Shown: positions 48,501-62,159, numbered from the stretch's first letter. The stretch is DNA of 64,000 nucleotides from Pontederia crassipes (GCA_030549335.1 CM060188.1:71578696-71642695); one strand, 5' to 3'. The notes: a model not told the origin generated them from the letters alone. Made by a program: numbers and translations.

Positions 48501-51206
48501 CTATTAGTGTTAGTCTTAAATCTCGTGCGATGCATGGATGTCAGATACTATAAAAATATGTAGTATATAATTTAAATATTATTAATTTATAATAATTATC
48601 AAAACTAATTTATTAGTATTTAAATGTCATAAATAGGTTATTCTATTTTGAAAATTTTAAAATTCAATTTGAAATTACCAAGACCCCAACTTCTAGTTAA
48701 ATTATGTTTTCTTTAATAATTAATTATTTTCAAATCAAATTGATTTTTTTAGTTTAAATTATTTTGGACAGAATTAAATTCATTGCTTTAATTTTTCTAA
48801 GTTAATAGATAATACATTATTTGTAAAAAAATGAAATACTTTTTTATTATACTTGTACATTGCTTTTTAGAAATAACATATTATTTTTAAAATATTATTC
48901 ATTTTAAATTATTTTTTATTACGAAAAATTATATTTAAAATAAATTATTTTTACTTATACACTATCAATTAGAAAGAAAAACATTATTTATTTTAATCAT
49001 ACTAAAAAAATCTGCTTGTATAAATATGCTTATAAATTAATCCTATTTCATTTTTATTACCTTATATAACAACGTTATAAGACAAATTTTATTTTTATTA
49101 CCTTATATAACTATTACAAGATAAGTTTTTATTTTGCGAAAATAAATTAGATTTGTATATATTATCTTATATAAAAATTTGACACATCATTATTGATGCC
49201 ACTTTGTTTTTATCTCTCCTTATATAATAATATCTTTTAGAAAGAAAATAATATTTATTATTTTAATCATACTCAAACAATTGAAGATTAACTTTTAAAA
49301 TAATATTATATATCTGACTTTTTCATGTGTTGTATATTATTAATATTGAGTTTTATATATTGTTATCTTATGTAACAGACTTTCTAAGATTAATTTTATC
49401 TTTTAGATTTTAACTGAATTACTACTTCATCTTATTTTTTAATTCCTAAAATAAGATTAATTTTATTTTTTTAAATTTAGATTTATTAATTATGTTAATT
49501 ATTATTATTTAACACGTGTTGTTATAATATTTTACCACAGAAAGACTAATCTTAATTTTACTCAAATTAAATTATTTATTTTAAACTATTTTTTTAATTC
49601 CAAAAAATGACAAATTAGTTTTTAAATAGGAATTACTTTTACTTGTAATCATACTCAAATTGATATAAATGAAATATTAAACTTAATTTGAATCAAATTA
49701 AATTATTTATTTATAAATCTTTTCTTCCAAAAATAACAAATTATTTCTTTTAATTTTGTTACCTTATATAACATACTATTATAAGATTATTTATATTTAC
49801 TTTTAATCATACTCAAATTGATAAAAGAAGAAAGATTAATCTTAATTTGACTCAAATTGAATTATTTATTTTATTTTTTTAAATTTGAAAATAAAAAATA
49901 CCCACAGAATATCTTTCAAAAAGAAAATAATTTATTTTAATATACTCAAATGGATAAAAAGAAAAGGTTAATCTTAATTTGAATCAAAATAAATTTTTAT
50001 TTTATATTATTTTTAAATTCCGAAAATAACATATTATTTTTTACTTCCATAATATCTTTTAGAAAGATAATATTTATTTTAATCATATACAAATAATTGA
50101 AGATTAAATTTTAAAATGACATATTATTTATTTGACTTTATCATGTATTGTGTATTATTAATATTGAGTTTTATATATTGTTACCTTATCAAACTTTCTA
50201 AGATTAGTTTTATCTTTTAAATTTAAACTGAATTATTATTTTATCTTATTTTTTAATTTCGAAAATATGATTAATTTTATATTTTAGATTTATATTTTTT
50301 AATTATGTTTATTATTATTATTTGACACGTGTCATTGTAATATTTTGCCGCTTGTCGCGCTACCGACTCTTGTGCTTCTACCTCTACACATATATATATA
50401 TTTGTTATTCCAGAAATTTTAAAAATAATTTAAAATATATAATTCAATTTGAGTCATATTAAGATTAAACTTTTCTTTTTATGAGTCTGGGTTTGATTAA
50501 AATAAATATTATTTTCTTTCAAAATAATTTGTTATTTTAGAAATTAAAAAATAATATAAATAAAAATTTAATTTTAGTCAAATTAAGAATAATATTTTCT
50601 TTTTATCCATTTAAGTATATTAAAATGTATTATTTTCTTTCTAAATGATATTTTGAAAGTATTTTATTTTCGAAATTTAAAAATAATTTAGAATAAATAA
50701 TTCAATTTGAGCCAAATTAAGATTAATCTTTCTTCTTTTATCAAATTGAGTATGGTTAAAAGAAAATATAAATAATCTCATATATGGTAACAAAAGCAAA
50801 AGAAATAATTTGTTACTTTCGGAACTAAAAATTCATAAATTAATTTGAGTCAAATTAAGTTTAACATTTCATTTCTATCAATTTGATTATTATTACAAGT
50901 AAAAATAGTTCCTATTTAAAAATAATTTGTCATTTTATGGAATTAAAAAATAATTTAAAATAAATAATTTTATTTGAGTAAATTTAAGAGTCTTTCTTCT
51001 TTTACCAATTTGAGTATGATTAAAAGGAAATAAATATTATCCTATAATAGTTTGTTATATAAGGTAACAAAAATAAAATAAATAATTCGTTACTTTAGGA
51101 ATTTAAAAATAGTACAATTTGAGTGAAATTAAGATTAATCTTTCATTTTTATCAATTTGAGTATTATTGCAAGTAAAAATAATTCCTAACATTACAGCCT
51201 AATGTA
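48501..51206. repeat. AT-rich array of about 135-150-bp units in both orientations
   Basis: The unit contains aaagattaatcttaatttgactcaaatt. It appears in this orientation near 49544, 49671, 49829 and 49965, then inverted near 50433, 50569, 50700, 50835, 50966 and 51110. The arms meet near a (ta)n stretch at about 50390, making a large inverted repeat. Units are well diverged. The inverted arm resumes after the copia element (59330-59790), so the element split the array. Confidence 0.7.
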
Positions 51207-53217
51207 TGTAGGATCGAAAGCACCAAGAGGTGGGGGGAGGGGGGGGGGGTGAATTGGTGTATTAAAATTAACACCGGAAAAGTCGTAAAAGTCGATTTTT
51301 AGAAAATGCGATCACAAGCAAGTAAAGTATAAGTAAGAAGAGCAAGAGAGAAGGAAGACATAATATGTTGACGAGGTTCGGCCCAACTTCTTGGCCTACG
51401 TCCCCACTCTAACTTCTTGACCTCGAGATCGTCGGAGATTCACTAGTCTTCTCTTTTCTTGTAGGGAGAGAATAACCTTTTCTACACGATAATGACTTCT
51501 TTTTCGCTCAAGAGGTAAGGCACACCTCTTCTTACAAGGAGCTCTCAAACTATCTAAACAAGAACACAAGGCTTCCCTCCAATTCTATCTTCTTACAAAG
51601 AATACTCTCACTAAAAAAATTAAAAGAGTGAAGGGATGATTTGCAAACTTTAGCTTAAGAAAAATGCTTTGAATTTGAAGAAAGTTATAGAGTGATTTGC
51701 CTTGCTTGGATCATCTTCCTCCAATCATTTGAATCCCTTTTATAAAGTTCTCTTGAAAATATGGCCGTTGTAAATTCATTTGAAAAGTGTTGTGCTGTCA
51801 CCTCTATAACGGTTGACCATTTTAGTTTTGGTCATCCGTTTTGAACAGTAACGGTCAACCGTTACTATTTCGGTCATCCGTTTTATGAATGAAACTATCC
51901 GTTGCATTTATCTTTTATGTGCAGTTTTCTATTGATCGTAGTCCGTAGAAGAATTATAGCCATTTAATTAATTTTTGCTTTCATTACGGTCGCCCGAAAG
52001 AGAATTGGTCGACCGATTTAGAATTCTCATGCTCTCTGTAATCTGCGATTGTCCATGCAGTGACTTCGGTCGTCCGATTTTCATATTTTTGTTCTTTGCT
52101 GTCCAGAACGGTCGACCGTTATAGTATCTGTCATCCAATTTACAAATGTCTTTGTTCTATATAATTAGTGGTTGTTCCGATAGCAACTTCGATCGTCCGT
52201 TTTAAGCCGTTCATCCTTTTTCACCCATAACGGTCTATCGATATCGTTTCGGTCGTCCGTTTTGTCATTGATAGCATGATAGACTTGCATTATTTTATAT
52301 ATAACTTTTTGTACAATTATCCAAATGAAACAATTTATGATTCTATGGAAAGATAAAAAATTCTCTACAACTTTGATATTATCACTCATCCAAACTTTAA
52401 TGAGATCATAGTCAAATATTTAGTCAAAGTTTAGCGCATAAAGTTATTAATTTCAACTTTTTAAACCTTAGTTGTTTATGCATAACTTTTCATACGAACA
52501 TCCAAATGAGATGATTTTTTATTCTATGGAAAGATAACAGAATTGTCTACAATTTTGATATTCATCATTCATCCAAAATATAATGAGATCATAGTCCAAA
52601 ATTAATTCAAAGTTCAGTACACAAAGTTGTCAATTTCAAATGAAACATTTTAGACATTTACTCTTTTATACATAACTTTTTATACCAGTATCCAAATGAG
52701 ATGATATTTGATTATATGAAAATCTAACAACTTTATTTACAAATTTTATGCACCTCTTATCCCAAATTGGTTGATAATATCAAATATTCAACGCAAATTC
52801 AGCACATAAAAGTATCAACTTCAAATATAACTTGTCAACCTTCACTATTTTTGGCATAACGTTTTATACGGTTGTCCAAATTAGGTGATTCTTAATTCTA
52901 TGAAAAGATAAGAGGATCATATATAACTTTTATATTAACCTCTTTATCCAAATCTCATGATAGAATACTCAAATATTAAGTGCGAATTTAGCACACAAAA
53001 TAAACTTCAAATTGAAATTTTCGAGCTTTACTTAAACATAACTTTTTATATGGTTGTCCAAATAAGGTGATTCTTGATTTTCTACAAAGATAAGATAATT
53101 ATCTATAACTTTTATTACCCATTAATGTAAATCTCATGGGAACATAATTGTGACACAAAAGTATATCCAAGTTTAAAACAATACTTTTACCATAAAATTT
53201 GTACCTTCACTCCTTCA
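51207..53217 (-). repeat. 3' LTR of the SIRE-like copia element
   Basis: About 2.0 kb; on the plus strand it begins TGTAGGATCGAAAGCACC, followed by a long G-run. It contains many copies of near-palindromes such as cggtcgaccgttat and cggtcatccgtttt between 51800 and 52260. The end at 53217 is inferred from TG...CA and the adjoining purine tract. Confidence 0.7.
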
Positions 53218-56200
53218 AATCGATTTTCTCTTTTCTTTCTTTGTCACAAAATAATAATCAAAATTAGTGACAACAAAGGAGCCAAGAAAAAAAAATTAAA
53301 GTTTAGTCTTTTACATGCTCTTTCTTTTTTTTTAAATGATAGTAGCTATTTCAAATTATGAATAAGAGTAATAACATTCATGATATGATAATTTGAAATA
53401 TGAGATAATAAGATTTATGTCAAAATATTTCACAAAGATGAACATATAAATCAATTTTGATAGGAGATGTATATAGCAAGTTGAAAATGATCTCCTTAAT
53501 AATATTCTTTATTTCAAACATGTACATAAGCATAGAGTTTAGCAATTAGATGTCTTATGTAATAATTTTCAAGTAGCACGCCAATATGATCGATTATTTT
53601 AATCCAAATCATAATGTGCATGTATAAATGATATAGTGTAATAAGTAAAAATTCATAATAAGTTCATGCACTCAAGGCTCATAACACGAGAGACATATAA
53701 AAATTATGCCAAACATACTTATTATAAATATGAAGCCTTTTTATAGACAAACAAAAATATTTAAGTTTAGAAGACTTAGCATTCATATTTTTATGTGTAA
53801 TTTTCTTTTGCCAAACTTAAAAATAGTCGAGATAATAAACATAACAGTGGTAAAATTAGACATATAATTATCTTTCTTTTGACATGTGAACAAAATATAT
53901 TTTACAAGAGTAATATCACAAGTCAAAAGAAGATTTTGTATTAATTTCAAAATTCTTCATAAGTTTGCATTTCTAAATATTTAAAAGATATTCAATTCTT
54001 GTGGCTTCTTTCAATTTTAAAACATCAAGTATTATCAATAAAAAAAATATGTGATAATCAAATTTTGATCGAACAAAAACTTTATTATTTTTAACTCATA
54101 AAAATATAATTCTTTTATACTCCAAAATCATAGACAACATATAATTATATTGAATAAAAAATATCACGACGTAAAATAGTACACAAGGCCATATTTTGAG
54201 TGTGAAAATTATGTATGCAAACTTTAGTATTAATATGAGTGTTCTTATTTTTCATAAATATGATTTTTATATTGAATTAGTAAGATAATAAAAAAATGTC
54301 AATTTAGCAATTATTATGCATGTGACATATTCTCATCAAACATATTTAAGCAAAATGAATAATATAGACACATTCAAAATTAGAGGAGAAACATAATTCT
54401 AGTATGCACAAGAATCATAATCTTTTATCAAATATTATCTCTATGCATATATTATGATAATAAATTGACAAATTCAAGATATAAGTATGCATCATATTAA
54501 AGTAAGTTCAAATTTTTATTTTCATATACCAAATACTTTTTTTGCAAACTTTATGTCCCTACCTTATTTCAACTTCATTTTATTTTTTCTTTTCATATGA
54601 CACAAACCTACAAGTAAATGTCTATTTGAATTTTGGTACCTAAATTACCTTGGGTCCAAGGTTGTTAGTCACATTTCTTTTTCAAACTCATTTCATTTCA
54701 CTATGATTAATTTTCTCAACTTTGCATAAAAGAAAACAGTGATCACGAAATTTATATGCATAACAAATAGAATAATATTTCAAGCATTATTATAGACATG
54801 TCTAGATTTATAAAAGTAAGCATAATTATGTCCAAATTATTTCTTATATTCAACTTAACTTGGCATAAATGATTGTCAAATATCAATAGATAAAATATTC
54901 ATCAAAGATTATCACATATATCAATTTTCTTTTTCTAAATCAAGATGACAACTACAATAGATAGGACAAGGAATTAAGATATGCATGTAGTTTACTTCAT
55001 TTAACATGTGAGAAAAGATATTTTACAAATACATTATAACAATTAAAAGAAGTTATGGTATCAAAATTTAAAACTTTTACCAACTTTGTTTTTAAAAGAA
55101 ATTGTCAATTCTTATATCTATACTCCAAAATTATAAGTTCTTTCAATTTCAAAACTATGATGCACGGAATGTTTAAATAAGAACTAATAAGAGCATAATC
55201 ATACATACATACTCTCATTTCCAATAGTTAAACATTGCATGCATAATTATTTTCAAAGTAAAATGATCCTATTATGCACAAAAAATTATCCTTCCAAAAA
55301 TCATGATTTTTTGTGTAGAAATTATGATAACCAGTGAATACATTCAAAGTTCGAGAAATTGTGATAAAATATCATCATTAGGTATTCCTCACAAATGTTT
55401 GAAAATGTCAAAATAAACTCAAACATTTTTATGTGTCAAAGTAGAATCATTATAATATCTCAATTTCATATGCAAGTCTAATCATAGATATGAAAATGTA
55501 ACTTGTATGATAAAGATATTTAGTATATTGAAACTTACTTTAAGTCACAAAATCATCAAGAGTTTAGTATACTAAATCAAACATGCACATGCATAAAGTA
55601 TTATCATTTTTGTCAACATGTTAATACTTTTATGCATTTGAGATTGTGTATAATCATGATAAAAAAATGAACACATTAAATGCTCATTTTAAATATAATA
55701 TGTCATAATATGTGCACAAAAAATTTGCTTCAATGATATTTTTATCAAAAAGTGTGTCTTCACTTTACTTGAATCATTCTTCTCATTCCTTGTGAAGCAC
55801 ATCTACAAATAAAAATTATTTGCATTTTGGTATCCAAACTTGTTTGGGTCCAACATGATTAATTTTGGTTACTTTAGGAATCTACATCAATTTCATGCCC
55901 ATATTAATAGATTTTTTAATTTGACATTCAAATGAATAATGACCATGAGCATTTCAATAATGACAAATAGGAGATGATATAACAAAATGATTATGATCAT
56001 ATTTCAATTTTGAATAGTATAATGAGAAGCATGAAAATGTTTAATATTAAAAGAGCGATCATAATAATGTTTATTCTTCAAATAATAATAATTAGCATGC
56101 TTTGATTTTGAAGAATAAGAATATTTCAAATAATATCATTTTGTATCTTTGACATTTTTCTTCAAGTTCATTTCATTTTTATAATCATTAGAGTTTGCAA

Positions 56201-56236
56201 ACATTTTTATAGGCTTTTGAACATTCCTAGTCTATT
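53218..56236. other. AT-rich interior of the SIRE-like element without recognisable pol
   Basis: About 3 kb of AT-rich sequence with recurring short phrases (tcatgtgac, aagcataatt, gacatgtga). No protease, integrase, reverse transcriptase or RNase H text was recognised on the minus strand. Confidence 0.5.
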
Positions 56237-57014
56237 TCAAAGCATAGCACTTTTATCATGTAAAGCATTTTGTAAAGAAGTTATTTTCTTTTGTAATTCA
56301 TTTTGTAACAACTTTGAGTTTTCTACCTTCAAAACTTTATAATTTTTAATTTTCAAGGAGAGTGAATCAATTTCCTTTATCAAAGTTTCATTTTCAATTA
56401 AGCATGCATTCTTTTCATTTTTTAAATTTTCAAAATCATTTTTCATAATATGAAAACCATTCATCAAAGTTTCGTTTTGAACTAGATAAGAATTTCTTTC
56501 TTCTTTCAAAATTTCAAACCCATTTTTCAAAGCAATATACTCATTCATTAATGTTTAATTTTTCTTTCTAAGAGAGAAATATACTTTTGAATAAGAGATG
56601 AAAATTCTTTATGAACATCAAGATCAATATCAACATCATCATCACTATCACTAGAAGAAAAAGATGAAGTTGACATTACCTCATCATCCTCACTTTTTGC
56701 CATTAAACATGACACTTCATCTTTGAATGTCGTAGATGTAAAACTATCATTTTCTTCATTGTCCACATACGAGTGTCCTTTTTGTCAAAGTCACTCCCTT
56801 CATAACTATTTAACAAAACTTTTCAAATCTCATGAAAAGTGGAGCATTTAGAAATAAGATTCATGCCATAAGAATCTAAAGAGGAATAAAAGACATTTTT
56901 GACATTGTAGTCAAGTTTTTCAATGGACATTTGAAAATTGTCATATTCAAAAAATGAAAGATCAATAGAAATACCATTTATAATTTTCTTTGGCTTTTTA
57001 AAACTATTTTCCAA
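56237..57014 (-). CDS. SIRE-like copia gag fragment (fossil)
   Basis: Minus-strand pieces include FKKPKKIINGISIDLSF, an acidic-serine stretch (SSFSSSDSDDDVDIDLD) and a Lys/Glu/Asn-rich coiled coil (LKNEKNACLIENETLIKE). This is the typical C-terminal half of SIRE-type gag, just inside the 5' LTR. It is broken, with several breaks. Confidence 0.6.
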
Positions 57015-57197
57015 AACTTCCTACAAATCAAAATCAATAGAACAAATATAAACTTTCATTCTAATTTTCCAAGAAGAAAAAAATGGTCTTTAAAACTCGG
57101 TGGGTCGAAAATGGAATAACCTTCTTCTAAAAATAGTGCCATGCTTTAAAAGATGGTTAAATCTTTAAAATAAGAGTAACCTTGCTTTGATACCAAT

Positions 57198-58956
57198 TGT
57201 AGGATCGAAAGCACCAAGAAAGGGGGGGGGGGGGGGTTGAATTGGTGTACGTCGGACATCCACTAGCCTTCTCTTTTCTTATAGGGAGAGAATAATTCTT
57301 TCTACACTACAATGTCTTTTTCTTCGCTCAAGAGGTAAGGCACATCTCTTCTTACAAGGAGCTCTTAAAACTATCTAAACAAGAACACAAATATTCCCTC
57401 CAATTCTCTCTTCTTACAAAGAATGCTCTCACTAAAAAACTAGATGAGGGAAGGGATGATTTGCAAACTTTAACTCAAGAAAAATGCTTTGGTCTTGAAG
57501 GAAGCTCTAGAGTAATTTGCCTTGCTTGGATCATCTTCCTTCCTTTTGAATTCTTTTTATAAGCTTCTCTTAAAAAATATGGCCATTGTAAATTCATTTG
57601 AAAAGTGTTTTGCTGTCACCTCTATAATGGTCGACCGTTTTAGTTTTGGTCATTCATTTTGAACAGTAACGATCGACCATTACTATTTCGGTCATCCGTT
57701 TTATGAATGAAACTAGTCGTTGCATTTGTCTTTTCTGTGCAGTTTTCTATTGATCGTAGTCCGTAGAAGAATTATAGCCGTTTAATTAATTTTTGCTTCC
57801 ATAATGATCGAAAGAGAATTGGTTGACCGATTTAGAATTCATGTACTCTCTGTAATTTGCGATCGTCCATGCAGTGACTTCGACCATTCGATTTCCATAT
57901 TTTTATTCTTTGCTGCCCAGAATGGTCGACCATTATAGTGTCATCCGACTTACAAATGTCTTTGTTCTCTGTAATTAGCGGTTGTTCCGACAGCAGCTTT
58001 GATCATCCGTTTTAAGCCGTTCATCCTTTTTCACCCATAACGGTCAACCAATATCGTTTCAGTCATCCATTTTATCATTGACAGCCTGATAGACCTGCAC
58101 TATTTTATATATAACTTTTTGCACGGTTATCCAAATGAGACCATTTATGATTCTATGGAAAGATAACAAAATTCTCTACAATTTTGATATTCATCATTCA
58201 TCCAAACTCTAATGAGATCATAGTCATATATTTAATCAAAGTTATGTGCATAAAGTTATCAATTTAAACTTTTTAGACCTTGCTTGCTTATGTATAACTT
58301 TTCATACGAACATCCAAATGAGATGCTTTTTTATTCTATGGAAAGACAACAGAATTGTCTATAATTTTGATATTCATCATTCATCTAAAATATAATGATA
58401 TCATAGTCCAAACTTAATTCAAAATTTCGTACACAAAGTTGTCCATTTCAAATGAAACATTTTAGACATTTACTCTTTTATATATAACTTTTTCTACAGT
58501 ATCCAAATGAGATGATATTTGATTTTATGAAAATTTAATAACTTTATTTACAAATTTCATGCTCACCTCTTAACCCAAATCAGTTGATAAAGTAATCAAA
58601 TATTAAATGCAAATTCAGCACATAAAAGTATCAACTTCAAATAGAACTTGTCAACCTTCACTATTTTTGGCATAACGTTTTATACGTCCAAATGAGGTTA
58701 TTCTTAATTCTATGAAAAGATAAGAGGATTATATATAACTTTTATATTAACCTCTTTATCCAAATCTCATGATAGAATACTCAAATATTAAGTGCGAGTT
58801 TAGCACACAAAATAAATTTCAAATTGAAATTTTTGAGCTTTACTTAAACATAACTTTTTGTGTGGTTGTTCAAATAAGGTGATTCTTGATTTTCTACAAA
58901 GATAAGATAATTATCCTTAACTTTTATTACCCATTAATGTAAATATCATGGGAACA
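57198..58956 (-). repeat. 5' LTR of the SIRE-like copia element
   Basis: It matches 51207-52966 and beyond in order, with the same G-run and the same cggtcgaccg-type motifs, but many substitutions and small indels. It is shorter than its partner at the outer end, so the outer boundary is either truncated or misjudged. No target duplication was found. Confidence 0.7.
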
Positions 58957-59329
58957 TAAACAAAATATTAATAAAAAGTTTAATGAACGAAGCAACTCAT
59001 TTCTATTTAAACATTTTCAGATTTTAAATATAAATATATTCTTTGGATATTTGTATCATCAAAACATAATTATATAGGACATAAAACTTTGCTCCAACAA
59101 TGTATTCATTTTTAAGCACAAGTTTGAGGTTGCGACAAGTGGCGGGACGGAATAAGACACATGTCAAGTTATAAAATTTAAGTAATTTAAAAAAGTTTAA
59201 ATCTAAAAATTAAAACTAATCTAACAAGGTTTGTTAAATAAGACAAATATATGGGGCTGAAAAGTTTAAATTAAACCTACAAAATTTATTAAATGAGGTA
59301 TCAAAATATATATCCTAATATTAGGGTGT
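58957..59329. other. AT-rich DNA between the copia LTR and the resumed array
   Basis: A segment at about 59105-59165 (gcgacaagtggcgggacgg, then acacatgtcaagtt) is an inverted relative of 50310-50365 (gacacgtgtcattg, then gccgcttgtcgcg), showing that it belongs to the same repeat family as the array. Confidence 0.5.
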
Positions 59330-59790
59330 AATGTATTCTACTATTGAAATATTTAATTATATCCTAATATTAGTAGAAGTTCTACTAATAAATAAGGTAA
59401 ATTAATATATATAACATATTATTTATTTTAATCATACTTAAATTGATAAAAAAAGAAAGATTGAACTTCTACTAATAAATTATTTTAAATAAATAATTAA
59501 AGTAAATAATATTTTTTTTTTCTAAAAGATAGTGTGTAGGTAAGTAATATTACCTTTTAAAAAGGTAATTTGTTATTTTTGGAATTAAAAATAATTTAAA
59601 ATGAAGATATACATTTGAGCCAAATTTAAGATTAATCTTTCCTTTTTTTTTATCAATTTGGGTATAATTAATATAAATAATATTCCCTTTCTATAAAAGT
59701 ATGTATACGTAAATAATAATTCCTATTTAAAAGATAAGTTGTTATTTTTGGAAATAAAAATTTATTTAAATCAAATAATTCAATCGAGTT
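59330..59790. repeat. Continuation of the AT-rich array
   Basis: Units with atttgagccaaatttaagattaatcttt and ttatttttggaattaaaaataattt match the inverted arm at 50400-51190 in the same orientation. Confidence 0.65.
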
Positions 59791-60400
59791 AAATTCGAAA
59801 TCGGAGAGCTTGTGCTGTTTCAAGCCGTCGAAATTCAAGAATGATCATCGAGGGTGAGATGGTCCCGTACTTCGCATTCGACGGAAGGGAGACCTTATGC
59901 TGCGACCATCCGCAACATGAAGGCATCGAATCAAGTCATGCAGGTCGAATGGCGAGACTCTTCATCGTGTTCTACACGACCCTGAGACAACTCTTCTCCG
60001 TGCTATTCCTGAAGGCATACAAGAGTTGTTTCACCCCCAAAAAAGCCAAACCACACAAGTTGACGCTGCGCAAGTTGAAGAGAAGTGAAGCCAACAGAGA
60101 TTTGATGGACGGATAGTTGCTTGATGAAGTCAGACCGCACATGGCGGACTCCACTAGCGCTGCACAAGTGATGACCCCGGATTGGACGAAGGATCAGCGA
60201 GCGAAGCAGGCCTGAGGGAGGAGTCCTCAGCGAGACCCCAAGGAGCGGGCATTCCTGGCGCTGCGTGATGCTGGTGAAGTCGAAGTCAAGGCAAAGAAGG
60301 CAGAATTGAACGAGACAAACGAAGTCCAGACTCAAGACGAAGGCCCTGAGGAAGCCCGGACAGTGGCGTCGGGGGCGTCGCCGACTTTGGTGGGGGAGAA
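59791..60400 (+). mobile_element. Ty3/gypsy internal 3' end
   Basis: Mixed-composition sequence directly before a polypurine tract (ggtgggggagaa, 60389-60400) and an LTR start. By position it is the end of pol and the 3' untranslated part of a gypsy element on the plus strand. The translated text is too worn to name a domain. Broken, with several breaks; the rest of the element is not in the window. Confidence 0.55.
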
Positions 60401-60910
60401 TGTCACGGGGCGTTTCCCGTGACACGAAGCGTGAAGCCTCGCGGCATCAGTGCCGCTCAACTTATAGCCCTCAGCCGCTTAGCGCCGAAAACATGGAACA
60501 CATGCAGCCGCCCCGCACTGCGTAATATTGCGGAGTACCAAGTTATCCGCCCTTAGGGCATTTATCTCGTAAGGTCGTCCTTATGAATGGCTAAGTAGGT
60601 GACGTTCCCGTAGGGTACGTCTTTTGCATCTTCAATATGTAATAAGACTCCTATACCTACGGTTGACTGGGAGGAGTTCACTAGTGCCTTCCGAGGCCCA
60701 ATTGTATGTTATGTTTCATTATATTTAATACAAGTAAGCTTTCCTTTAATTCTAGTATCATGGCCTTGAGCGTGGGGTGGCAACCCACATTGGTGTCCCT
60801 TCGTGGCGTCCCGTGGTCCCTTCGTCGCCCCTTCGGACTTTAAGCGCCCAAGCGCCTACATTAGTGCCGCAACGCGCTAATGCCACGGTCTCGTGACGAG
60901 TAGTCCAACA
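60401..60910 (+). repeat. Gypsy 3' LTR (right boundary approximate)
   Basis: It begins TGTCACGGGGCGTTTCCCGTGACACG immediately after the polypurine tract; the start folds into a hairpin with a 9-10-bp stem (60401-60424). A CA at 60909-60910 is a plausible end, giving about 510 bp, but no target duplication confirms it. The hairpin start is familiar from plant gypsy LTRs of the chromovirus group. Confidence 0.55.
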
Positions 60911-62159
60911 CTCTAGTCATGTCCGTGATTGAATGCCTATAAGAGCGACTCTCGACATAGTCGTCTCGACCATAAAACTTCCGTTGCAAACTCAAAATAG
61001 GCTTGGCTAGGTGCCTATCCGCCTAGTCGCCGCACGTGGTCTAGTATCCGAGAATGACCCCGTGACACGCCCATGCCACCCTAGGGTCATATCGCCCCAG
61101 GAGCATTCTAGCTCTTCCCATATCACCTTCAGACACAGGGAAGTCGCAGGCCATCGTCAGAATTATAGGGACATGCGTGTATGCATCTCTGGGACGAAGA
61201 CAATGGAGAGATGGCAGTTATAACTGCCATGGCGGCCATGGCCGACGGGCACAGGGTGGCCGCGCCGGATTCCTGGTGGCCGGAGTTCACCAGGCTGTGT
61301 CCTAAGGTGGAGGGAAGTAATCCAGAAGGCAGGAACCTCAATCAGGATGATGGGAAGATCCTGGCCTTTGGATTAGAAGTTATGATATTAGGTAGTTATA
61401 GTTTGTATTTGAATTTGAATTGTGTTGTTTGAATTCAAATTCTGGGACAGCAGTTGGTTGACCCTTGTACTATAAATATATGTACTCTCCCACATTCTGG
61501 GACAAGTGTTAATGCAAGTCTTCTTCCCTCAAATAGCCGAGTTCTTCTATGTGCATTGTGTGTTCCTAACTTAAGTTAAAAATAAACTAAGTGTGGGTGC
61601 GTGCGAGTGTCATTCTTTGAGAGAAAAAAAAAGAGTGCACTGTGAGGCTGCTTGAGTGATTCGAATAGGAGTCATCCAAGGCCAGTTACATCAAATTTCT
61701 AGAAGAGAAATTAAGGTGTGACACACGGCTCTCCACCCGTCGAAAGTTCCCACAGTTCAAGCCGTGAGAATTGAAAAAATAATAGAATGATACAAAGAAA
61801 GTAATGATAATATATTTGGTAGTTTTCGATGTGTACAACTGTTGGAAAATCTGTCGCAACTATTCCAATAAATAGCCCAGTCCCCTCTTATTCTATTGGA
61901 AGCGGAAAGATTCTTTTCATAAAAATCTGGATAGGGGATCCCACCATCATTTCTTTCAATGCGCGACTCCCTCATTCACGACCACAGTCTACTCCGGCGC
62001 ACTCCGGCGATCCCCCTCACGCTCACGCTTAGTGGAACTTGCTCCCGGTCCGATGACCCCCTTCAACAGACACCCTCACACCTTTGATGATGTGCTCCCT
62101 CTCCGGCTTACTCCTTAGAAGGCGCTTCGACGAATCCATCTAAGGTACAACCATGACTT
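60911..62159. other. Unassigned repeat-like DNA with LTR-like promoter text
   Basis: A TATA-like stretch (ctataaatatatgt, about 61480) and the following text look like an LTR or leader of another retroelement, without clear ends. No host gene was recognised. Confidence 0.3.

Larger units (their letters stand above)
51207..58956 (-). mobile_element. SIRE-like Ty1/copia element with both LTRs
   Basis: Two long related LTRs (51207-53217 and 57198-58956) flank a 4-kb interior. A primer site on the minus strand (TTGGTATCAAAGCAAG, 57196-57181) fixes the orientation, so the right LTR is the 5' one. A purine-rich tract on the minus strand just right of 53217 suits the polypurine tract. Long LTRs and a coiled-coil gag point to the SIRE/Maximus side of copia. 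Only gag-like text is recognised; no reverse transcriptase or integrase was seen, so it is broken or was a non-autonomous derivative. The LTRs differ clearly, indicating an old insertion. It lies within an AT-rich tandem array. Confidence 0.8.

Noticed and set aside
59841-60116. 91-codon host gene
   Set aside because: It lies directly before a gypsy polypurine tract and LTR and has no recognised host domain; better read as worn element interior.
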